Source: Neonectria sp. B-13
Lineage: Eukaryota; Ascomycota; Sordariomycetes; Hypocreales; Nectriaceae
DNA length: 64,000 nucleotides
Direction: 5' to 3'
Assembly: GCA_002682825.1 (NCBI GenBank)
Contig: NOKP01000033.1
Span: 310,001-374,000, forward strand
The notes under the pieces are model-generated. The model was not told the DNA's origin. It did not search any database and worked only from the letters and a program-made list of their open reading frames with translations. Shown here one piece after another: positions 54,726 through 64,000 of the stretch; position 1 is the stretch's first letter, and every line of letters begins with the position of its first letter. The position numbers were made by a program, and so were the translations under genes.

Positions 54726-57601
54726 TCAACCTAATCCAAGTAGTCTTTTTATGTAGCTTCTCTTCTCCCCACTTGTAGCTCGATGGCGTACTAGCAGCTG
54801 CATAACGTCGTTCAAGTATCGAGTAAATTCGCCAGTCCCATTGTCTCTCTCGTCCTTGTCGAACGAGCTCATATTGTTAATCAAAGATACAATACCAGGT
54901 TGCCGTACTCCTTGTTCAAGAAGAAAGCCAATTACTTCTAGTCTTTGGGAATAGGGGAGAATTGGCATATTCGGTTGGTTGATGATAGATAGTGAGACTG
55001 CACCACAATACCTCGAGGGGCCAAAGATAGCCTGCTCGAGCAAGGGGGTTGATTGCTTCGGGGGAACTGGGTGGAAACGAAGCGGTTTCTCCTTGAATTT
55101 GCAGCGAATGTAGGGCAGAATAGCAAACTGCGCTGCCAACCCATCGAAGGTGTTTGCCCTTACGTCCCGGGTCTGCATAGACTCGTATGATGCCCAAGAT
55201 AGCCTTGTGGACGCATCCAAGCTGATAAAAGCCGCAAAAGTGTTCGATGAGGCATCATTAAATCGGTCAGCCACAGCAGTGAGAGCGGCATCCGAGATGA
55301 TCTTCGGATCGACGTGGGATGCGTAATGCAACGTCTTCGTCACACCACTCCAGAATCTGGGACTACCCGGGAGGAAGAACTGCTCTGTTCGGGACGCGTT
55401 CTCCGCTTGAATAGTCTCTGCTTGGAGAAGGCAGAAGTGAGCATCGAAATTTCGGGGGCTCACAGATCGCAACCGCTCCCAGACACGCGATTGGCTGATC
55501 CATTCTGCTGCCGTCCTATGAAGATACTCGACAGTTCGCGTTTGGGGTACGAGTTCCAGGATGCCCCTTGTTCGGGCACCTAGTCTGCGTTTCAGTGATG
55601 CCTGCACCTGATTCAGGTCTAGGGCTTGAGTTCGAGTGGTAGTCAACCCGTCTCTCGTCTCGTCTGCGAGCCACAGTGTCATCCAATCGAGCGGCTGAGC
55701 AGCCAGTACATATAGCTGCATCATTGCAGACACCTCGGGTAACAGCCTTGGAGGAATAGCTGCGTATATAGCATCATACAGATTCTCGATCTCGCTCGGC
55801 ATCATGTCAAGGATGTCATGAAGGTGCCGTAGGCTTGACCCGTCGACCAAGTTCTCTAGAATAGTCTGGGTAACCAGAGCAGTCCAGAGGAAGACACCTT
55901 TGGCTTTCTTGGCAATGTCCGTGAGGAGCCTGTCGCCGCCACCTTGGTACAGGTCGTTCAGCTCCTGGAACGCGACAACTCCTTGGAAGTGGCCGCGCAC
56001 AAAGGCTTGGATATCCGCGTCGGTCAGAAGATGCATTTGCAGCCCTGGGCTGCTGGCGAAAGCGTCACTGAACTGTGGCCAAGGTCGACTTGCGACACAG
56101 ACTTTGACTGTGCTGTGAGAAGAGATGCTCTGTATCCTGTTGCACAGCTCGACAGGGGCTATATCGAACTCGTCGAGGCCGTCAATGAAGAGCACGAGAG
56201 GAAGTTTGCCCTGTGCATAGGCCAGGAGGCGCGAAAAAGACTCTTCAAGCTCCCATGAGCCCCAGGGAGGGAACGCGTCAAGCTCGCGGGTGGCATAGAA
56301 AAGTGACCATCGTCGTGGACATAGATGCGGCGTCAAGCTGGGGTCGATAGCGAGGACCTGATGGAGGAGGGTGCGCAACAAGCCATTCACAGATCGTCCC
56401 ATCTCGACTCCTGGCTTCCAGGCGTAATACATGATCTTATAGAGTGCGGAACCCTGAGACCATCTTTGTAGGTGGTAGTCTAAGGCTGGGTGGTCCAAAA
56501 TGAACTTAATCATGGTAGACTTGCCCGAACCAGGCTTGCCGGTGATCCAGTAAGGGAGTCCAGAGTTGCCCTCGAGCCAGTCCGGAAGACTGGACCACAT
56601 TGGCAGCCCATCCGCCGAGATCTGCGGAACCCTGTCGAATACCCACTGAAAAGTACAGTCAAAGGTCTTGGTGATCGCCTCTTCCCGATTGTCCATTGAG
56701 TCGAAACGAAGACTGTCACAGATAACCGAGTTTAGTTCTTCGACGGACACGTCTGTCTGCTGAGGGAATGAGGCCAAGAGTGACGCATCAGGCTTCCAGT
56801 CAGCACTCCAAATTCGTTTCGCGATCTGATTTGTCACACTGTTGCGGCGCATAGAGTCTGCAGCAGTCGCCTCGACGGTCTTTTGGTTCTGACTTCGTCT
56901 CTGTTCTGGACCGGAACGTCCAGCCGTTTCCAAAGTTTGAGACAGCTTCTCTATCATGGTGTCGAGCTTGTCACTGAAGTGCTGTTCCCAGTTCTTAATG
57001 TTCTGTGCGTGACACCTGGAGAGACAAATAGTAAGCTTGAGGCTAGGCTGATTGATTGGAAGCAAGAGTAGGCCATGGTTTGTAAATGGGGAACATACCA
57101 GATTGAAACAGTCGCCGCCATCATGATTCCTTGACGCACGTTGTCCACGCGGTCGGTGATCTCTTCGATCTCCCTCCGCTGCCACCAGCTTTTAAGTGCA
57201 GCTCGGAAGCATTCTCCAACGGATCTTGGCTCGTATTCTCGAAGTTCTGCTCGGCCAACTGCCTGCTTGTCCTGGGCCAGTTCGTCTTGAAAGGCCGTGC
57301 TGACTTTGGGCAGAACCGTGAGTACCTTTGTCGCGATGGCATCACACTCGGCGCAGAGGCGGAGTAACTCTCTGTCGGCATCTTCAGCGACAGAGACACC
57401 ATGTTTTCGAGCTGCAAGGGTCTCTTTCACAGCCGTAGAGAGATGTGAGATGTCGGTTGAAACAGCCGAGAGATTCTGCAGCACCAGGCTCTGGCCTGAT
57501 GCAGAGCGATAGATGTGCCAAGTCTCCGAGAACAGTCGCTGGCCGAAATCGACAAACTGCACCGTGGCAGCGACTACGGAGAGGATGGATAGAGGGTCCA
57601 T
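54726..57601 (-). CDS. STAND/NLR-like protein: N-terminal Helo/SesA-like domain plus NACHT NTPase
   Basis: Exons 57601..57099 and 57015..54726, with an 83-nt intron (57016-57098) in phase 2; 930 aa. The start MDPLSILSVVAATVQFVDFG (57601) is the hallmark N-terminus of fungal STAND proteins; the frame is open to 57745. Residues 1-165 form a helical N-domain of the Helo-like/SesA kind. The NACHT region has Walker A GKPGSGKST (about 327-335) and Walker B LVLFIDGLDEFD (about 441-452), then KVCVASRPWPQFSDAF. Further on, LYDAIYAAIPPRLLPEVSAM suits the helical region (DUF7791 type) that follows NACHT in this family. No WD, ankyrin or TPR repeats follow, so the sensor end is unusual or short. These proteins act in non-self recognition and regulated cell death. 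Intact despite RIP-rich flanks. Confidence 0.9.
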
Positions 57602-57879
57602 CTTGGCGAGCAACGGGGTCAGTCGGGTCTGCGCCCGCGAGGTGACTGTTCTGGAGGATGCAGGTGAAGGAAATTTGCGTACCCCATCAACCTCATGTAT
57701 CAGCTTGCATTCTCTGCCTGACCCCGCATGACCATTGTTCTTCAAAGTGTAAATGACTCTACAGCATGCAGCTACAGTAACAGGTCACAAGTCTCCGTAC
57801 AGCCCCACTTGGCGCGTCACAACATCATCACCTCCCCCAACCCCTCTTGCTCTTCAAACCACCACAACTTCTCTTCAAG
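57602..57879. promoter_or_regulatory. Divergent promoter between the STAND gene and the transposase start
   Basis: 278 bp of normal composition with the pyrimidine-rich stretch CCTCCCCCAACCCCTCTTGC near 57832 ahead of the transposase ATG. No motif recognised. Confidence 0.4.
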
Positions 57880-58086
57880 ATGCTGAATCAACGCACCATC
57901 GGCGCCGAATTAAGTGGCAATCGTCAGTATAATTATGAATTCACTCCCGAAGCTCGCGCTACTATGGTTGCTAAGCTGGAGGCAGGTGTAAGCCTTTGCA
58001 ATATAGCCCGCAAGTTCAATACTACCTACTCATTAGTGAATACATTCAAAATCACTTTACTAATAAGTATACATTTAAGGATTTAA
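57880..58086 (+). pseudogene. 5' end of a Tc1/mariner-like transposase
   Basis: 68 codons from the ATG at 57880. The text SGNRQYNYEFTPEARATMVA followed by KLEAGVSLCNIARKFNTTYS is the helix-turn-helix DNA-binding start of fungal Tc1/mariner (Fot1/Tc1-related) transposases. The frame then runs into AT-rich sequence at about 58035 and stops at 58084-58086. Catalytic DDE/D residues are absent, so this is a remnant. It is unclear whether the rest was mutated beyond recognition by RIP or replaced by another element. Confidence 0.65.
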
Positions 58087-58324
58087 AATGGGAAGGTTTA
58101 CTTAATAAGCTTATACAATTAAAGATATAATATATTACTTAATTAGCTAAGAAAAACTAAAAGATTACTTTTAAAAAGCTTTAATATAAGTTAAGTACTT
58201 AAGTAAATATTTATACTATTTATTAATCTTTATAAAAGTATTAATTATATAAATAGAAGTCTTTAAAAAGGCTAAGTATTATAAAAAAAGCAGTAAAAGC
58301 TAGGCTTATATTTACTTATCTTTA

Positions 58325-59478
58325 GTATTTAAATATAATAGTTCTTAATAGTATATATATAGAGAAAGAGCTAAAGATTAAATAGTATAAAAGAAAATAG
58401 AAAGAATAATAATATAATAAGCTTAATACTTAAGCTTAAAGTAATAATAACTTAAGAAGATAAAAGTTTCTATTATAAAGTTAAAGTATAAGTTTTATTA
58501 CTTTAATTAACTAAAAAAGCTAAATCTTAAAAAAGCTAAATCTTAGAAAAACTAAATCTTAGAAAAGCTAAACCTTAAAAAAGCTAAATCTTAAAAAAGG
58601 CTAAAACTCCTTAGAATAAAAGCTTAGCTTATAAAGCTTTATATTTTTTAAGTTATTCTTTTATATTTTATTTAATCTTTTATATAATATAATAATTATA
58701 TTATAAATTATATAAAATAATTACTATTTAAATTATATTATAATTTAATAGGCTCTTATTAAACTATATATATAAGCTTTTTATTATTAAAACTACTATT
58801 TAAACTATTATTTCTATTTATTTATAATTATATTAAATAGTTATATATTTCTTTTACTTAAGCTTAATAAAGGGATAAATCTTTAGATTTTAAACCTAAT
58901 TATTAACTTTTATTCCTTTTAGCTTCTTAGAACTCTTTCTATTAAATCTCTTTATACTTTATAGTTAATATTAAAAATAATTATAAAATTCCTTTAGTTT
59001 TTAATATATTATTCTTTTAGCTATAGATTAATTAGAATAATATTATCTATTAATTATATAATCTATAAAGTATAAATAGAATTATAAAATTTCTTAAGGA
59101 ACTTTTTCTTTATATTAATAATATTATTATTCCTTTTTAGCTTTAAAGCTAGTCTTTTTAGAAAGAGTTATTCTATTATAATTTATTAAATTATTATTAT
59201 ATTAAGCTATATTTTCTCTTATAGTAGAATATTATAACTAAAGATTATTAATTAGATTAACTTCTTAGGTTTAAAGTAGTTAATTATAGGCTATTTTATA
59301 TACTTTAGATTAGACTTTTAAACTATAATTTATAGTATAAAAATAAAACTTAGATATTTTTTTAATTTATTATATAGATTATATAAGAGCTTATATATAT
59401 AGCTTAATAAAAGCTTATTAAATTATAATATAATTTAAATAGTAATTATCTTATATAATTAATAGTATAATTATTATA
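58325..59478. repeat. Part A forward (58325-58720) followed by part B reversed (58784-59478)
   Basis: The forward copy breaks off about 60 bp into part B (AAACTATATATATAAGC), then an inverted B begins with ATTAAAACTACTATTTAAAC. This makes a head-to-head junction at about 58783. Confidence 0.55.
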
Positions 59479-60520
59479 TTATTTAGATATAATAGTCCTT
59501 AATAGTATATACTTAAAGAAAAGGCTAAAGATTAAATAGTATAAAAGAAAATAGAAAAAATAATAATATAATAGGCTTAATACTTAAGCCTAAGATAATA
59601 ATAACTTAAGAAGATAAAGGTTTTTATTATAAAGTTAAAATATAAGTTTTACTATTTTAATTAACTAGAAAAGCTAGATGTTAAAAAAGTTAGATCTTAG
59701 AAAAGTTAGATCTTAGAAAAGTTAGACCTTAGAAAAGCTAGATCTTAGAAAAGGCTAAAACCCCTTAGGATAAAAGCTTAGCCTTTATACTTTCTAGGCT
59801 TTTTATATTCTATTTAACCTTTTATATAATATAATAATTATATAATTAATTATATAAAATAACTACTTCCTTCTAAATTATACTATAGCTTAGTAAGCTC
59901 TTATTAAGCTATATATATAAGCTCTTATATAATCTATATATTAAATTAAAAGAATATCTAAGCTTTATTTTTATACTATAAATTATAACTTAAAGGTTTA
60001 GCCTAAGGTAGATAAAATAGCCTATAATTAACCACTTTAGACCTAAGAAGTTAATCTAATTAATAGTTTTTAGCTATAATATCCTATTATAAAAAGAAAT
60101 AAAGCTTAATATAATAATTATTTAATAGATTATAATAGAATAGCTCTTTCTAGAGAGGCTAGCTTTAAAGCTAAAAAGGAATAGTAATATTACTACTATA
60201 GAAAAGAAGTTCCTTAAGAAGCTATATAACCCTATCTATACCTTATAGATTGTATAGTTAATAGATAATATTATTCTAACTAATCTATAGCTAAAGGAAT
60301 AATATATTAAAAACTAAAGGAATCCTATAGTTATCTTTAATATTAGCTATAAAGTATAAAGGGATTTAGTAGAGAGAGTTTTATAAAAGGGGTAAAAGTT
60401 AATAATTAGGTTTAAAATCTAAAGATCTATCTCTTTTATTAAACTTAAGCAAAGGAAATATATAATTTAGTATAATTATAGATAAGTAGAAATAGTAGTC
60501 TAAATAGTAATTTTAATAGT
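59479..60520 (+). repeat. Composite AT element, forward copy (parts A+B)
   Basis: A from ATTTAGATATAATAGTCCTT to about 59861, B to about 60520. Seven or so minisatellite units lie at 59665-59765. Confidence 0.65.
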
Positions 60521-61277
60521 AATTATTATATTATATAAAAGATTAAATAGAATATAAAGAAATAATCTAAAAAGTATAAAGATTAAACTTTTATCCTAAG
60601 AAGTTTTAGCCTTTTTTAAGATCTAGCTTTTCTAAGATCTAGCTTTTCTAAAGTTTAGCTTTTCTAAAATCTAACTTTTCTAAGATTTAGCTTTTTTAAG
60701 ATCTAGCTTTTTTAGCTAATTAAGATAGTAAAACTTATACTTTAATTTTATAATAGAAACTTTTATTTTCTTAAGTTATTATTATCTTAGGCTTAAGTAT
60801 TAAGCTTATTATATTATTAATCTTTCTATTTTCTTTTATACTATTTAATCTTTAGCTTTTTCTCTAAGTATATACTATTAAGGATTATTATATTTAAATA
60901 TATAAGCTTTTATTAAACTATATATATAAGCTCTTTTATATAATTTATATAGTAAATTAAAAATAGATTTAAGTCTTATTTTTATATTATAAATTATAGT
61001 TTAAAAGTTTAATCTAAAGTATATAAAATAGCTTATAATTAACTATTTTAAACCTAAGAAGTTAGTCTAATTAGTAATCTTTAGCTATAATATTCTACTA
61101 TAAGAGGAAATATAGCTTAATATAATAATAGCTTAATAGATTATAATAGAATAGCTCTTTCTAAAAAGGCTAGCTTTAAAGCTAAAAAGGAATAATAATA
61201 TTACTATTATAAAGAAAAGGTTCCTTAAGAAGCTATATAATCCTATTTATATCTTATAGATTATATAGTTAATAGGT
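60521..61277. repeat. Part A reversed (60521-60900) followed by truncated part B forward (60903-61277)
   Basis: The forward B breaks off at TATAGTTAATAGG, where an inverted B starts; this is a second inverted junction. Confidence 0.55.
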
Positions 61278-62312
61278 TACTATTAAAACTACTATTTGGA
61301 CTACTGTTTCTGCCTATCCATAATTGCACTAAACAGTTATGTATTTCCTTTGCTTAAGCTTAACAGAGGGATAGATCTTTGGATTTTAAACCTAATTATT
61401 AACTTTTGCCCCCTCTAGCTTCCTAGAACTCCCTCTGCCAAATCCCTTCATACTTTATAGCTAATTAGGATTCTCTTGCTTTCTAATGCATTACTCCTTT
61501 GATTATAGGTTAGTTAGCATAGTATTGCTCATTAGCTATATAATCCATAAGATACAGTTATTATACTTTAGACTATTAATAAACCTCTTCTCTATATTAA
61601 TAGTATTACTATTCCTTTCTAGCTTTAAAGCTAGCCCCTCTAGAAAGACTTATTCTATTGTAATCTACTAAGCTATTACTCTATTAGACTGGATTCTATC
61701 TTATAGTAGGATATAATAACTAAAGACTATTAACTGGACTAATTCCTTAGCCTTAAGGTATTAATTAGTTTTAACCTCTTTTATATCTTATAGGTTAGAC
61801 TTTTGAACTATAATTTATAGCTTAGAAATAAGGCTTAGATCTATTTAAAATAGGCTATATAGGTTATATAAAAGCCTATAGGTATAGCTTGGTGAGGGCT
61901 CGCTGGGCTATAGTGCGATTCAGAAGGCAGTTATTATGTATGATTGGTCATGTGGTCGTTGTATTAGGTAGAAGGTTGGATGGAATGTGAAGAGCCTGGA
62001 AAGCGTAGAGGCTGGGCTTTTATCCTAAGGGGTTTTAGCCTTTTCTAAGGTCTAGCTTTTCTAAGATCTAGCTTTTCTAAGATCTAGCTTTTCCAAGATC
62101 TAACTTTTCCAAGATCTAGCTTTTCTAGCTAATTAGGGTAGTAAAACTTACACTTTAACTTTATAGTAGAAACTTTTATCTCCTTAAGTCATTATTGCCT
62201 TAGGCTTAAGTATTAAGCCTATTATACTATTGTTTTTTCTATTTTCTTTTATACTATTTAACCTTTAGCCTCTTCTCTAGATATATACTATTAAGGACTA
62301 TTATATTTAAAT
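61278..62312 (-). repeat. Composite AT element, reverse full copy, least mutated
   Basis: B reversed (61278-61928) plus A reversed (61929-62312). It keeps many CpA, TpG and even CpG sites (for example 61880-62000), so it is the best template for a consensus. Minisatellite units lie at 62040-62130. Confidence 0.65.
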
Positions 62313-64000
62313 AGTTAATAGATAATATTATTTTAACTAATCTATAGTTAAAAGAGTAATATATTAGAAACTAAGGGAATTCTATAGTTATTTTTAATAT
62401 TAACTATAAAGCTATATAAAGGGATTTAATAGAGGGAGTTAGAAGTTTAATAGTTGTTTTTAGTATTAATAGACTAATAGTAGCTATTATAGAAAGAGTA
62501 AAAGTTAATAATTAGGTTTAAAGTCTAAAGATTTATTCTTTTATTAAGCTTAAGTAAAGGAAATATATAACTATTTAATATAATTATAGATAAATAGAAA
62601 TAGTAATTTAAATAATAGTTTTAATAGATTATTTAGATATAATAATCCTTAATAGTATATACTTAGAGAAAGAGCTAAAGATTAAATAGTATAAAAGAAA
62701 ATAGAAAAAACAATAATATAATAGACTTAATACTTAAGCTTAATATAATAATAACTTAAGGAAATAAAAGTTTCTATTATATAGTTAAGATATAAGTTTT
62801 ATTATTCTAATTAGCTAAAAAAGCTAAATCTTAGAAAAGCTAGATCTTAAAAAAGCTAGATCTTAGAAAACTTAAATCTTAGAAAAGTTAGATTTTAGAA
62901 AAGACTAAAACCTCTTAGAATAAAAGCTTAATTTTTATACTTTTTAAGTTATTTCTTTATATTCTATTTAATCTTTTATATAATATAATAATTATATTAC
63001 TAATTATATAAAATAATTACTATTTAAATTATATTATAGCTTAATAAGCCCTTATTAAGCTATATATATAAGCTCTTATATAATTTATATAATAAATTAA
63101 AAGAATATTTAAGTCTTATTTTTATACTATAAATTATAGCTTAAAAGTCTAACTTAATATATATAAAATAGCTTATAATTAACTACTTTAGACCTAAGAA
63201 GTTAATCTAATTAATAATCTTTAGTTATAATATTTTATTATAAGAGGAAATATAGCTTAATATAATAATAACTTAATAGATTATAATAGAATAGCTCTTT
63301 CTAAAAAGATTAGCTCTAAAGCTAGAAAGGAATAATAATATTTCTACTATAAAGAAAAAGTTCCTTAAGAAGTTATATAACTCTATTTATACCTTATAGA
63401 TTATATAATTAATAAGTAATATTATTCTAATTAATCTATAGCTAAAGAAGTAATATATTAGAAACTAAGAAAATTCTATAATTATCTTGAATATTAGCTA
63501 TAAAGTATAAATAGATTTAATAGAAGGAGTTAAAAGCCTAATAATTATTCTTAGTATTAATAGATAGAAAGAGTAAAAGTTAATAATTAGATTTAAAATC
63601 TAAAGATCTATTCTTTTATTAAGCTTAAGTAAAGGAAATATATAACTATTTAGTATAATTATAGATAAGTAGAAATAGTAGTTTAAATAGTAGTTTTAAT
63701 AGTAATCTTATAGGTTATATAGTGAATAAATAATACTATATTAATTAACTTATAATTAAAGAAGTAATATATTAGAAAGTAAAAGAATTTAATTAGTTTT
63801 AATATTAGCTATAAAGTATAAAGGGATTTAATAGAAAGAGTTAAAAGCCTAATAGTTATTCCTAGTGTTAGTAGATAAAGAGGGTAAAAGTTAATAATTA
63901 GGTTTAAAATCTAAAGATTTATTCCTTTATTAAGCTTAAGTAAAGGAAATATATAACTATTTAGTATAATTATAGATAAGTAAAAATAATAGTTTAAATA
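62313..64000 (+). repeat. 3' half of part B (62313-62628), then a full forward A+B copy and a further partial B
   Basis: A 62629-63018, B 63019 to about 63700, then a second partial B running into the window edge. Confidence 0.5.

Larger units (their letters stand above)
58035..64000. repeat. RIP-degraded repeat domain, right block
   Basis: 6 kb to the window edge with the same CpA/TpG/CpG depletion as the left block, no coding frame, and densely packed direct and inverted copies of the A/B composite element. The segment 61280-62230 is the least mutated. The domain continues beyond the window. Confidence 0.9.

Noticed and set aside
61486..61671. Open frame of 61 codons in the right AT block
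   Set aside because: It lies within part B of the repeat, is Leu/Ser/Ile-rich by composition and is not kept in other copies.

Overview
The window reads as nuclear DNA of a filamentous ascomycete (Pezizomycotina). Evidence: many short 50-70 nt GT-AG introns, several Zn2Cys6 regulators, MFS sugar porters, a LysM secreted protein, a NACHT/STAND protein, and two long AT-rich tracts with the CpA/TpG depletion typical of repeat-induced point mutation (RIP). I cannot name the genus; a Sordariomycete-like genome is a guess. All gene models are my own hand splicing, checked for reading phase.

Layout. 1-10.8 kb: the 3'-cut CocE-type hydrolase, a PhyH dioxygenase, a 12-TM MFS transporter, an NmrA-like reductase and a Zn2Cys6 regulator, a plausible small-molecule catabolic group. 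11.5-13.4 kb: a small four-helix membrane protein and a secreted Ser/Thr-rich protein. 14.2-21 kb: a Zn2Cys6 regulator divergent from a Gfo/Idh/MocA oxidoreductase, then a sugar porter; five CGG-N5-CGG sites lie in their promoters. 22.2-23.6 kb: an epoxide hydrolase containing a GC-AG intron. 24.7-33.5 kb: a duplicated module, each copy being an orphan gene convergent with an ankyrin gene, with a six-LysM secreted protein between the copies and an unidentified gene fragment at the left. 33.8-41.5 kb: a second sugar-type group (MFS porter, two Gfo/Idh/MocA oxidoreductases, fungal regulator), one oxidoreductase being a paralogue of that in the first group. 42-46.5 kb: a DUF1479 protein with a mitochondrial-type leader and a P450. 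46.9-48.4 kb: a broken membrane-anchored beta-propeller lectin-like gene.

48.7-54 kb and 58-64 kb are RIP-degraded repeats: a roughly 1.05 kb composite element without coding capacity, in many direct and inverted copies, carrying a 16-bp minisatellite. Between them lies a 4-kb island of normal composition holding an intact 930-codon STAND/NACHT gene, with the start of a Tc1/mariner-like transposase at the island's right edge.

Functional reading (inference): two paralogous carbohydrate or polyol catabolic groups flank a chitin/LysM-ankyrin module, and the right third is a repeat-rich compartment hosting an NLR-like gene. The most unusual items are the duplicated orphan/ankyrin module with its different kinds of damage (splice donor change, 5' truncation, in-frame TGA), the shared CGG-N5-CGG sites, and the STAND gene in a RIP-flanked island.
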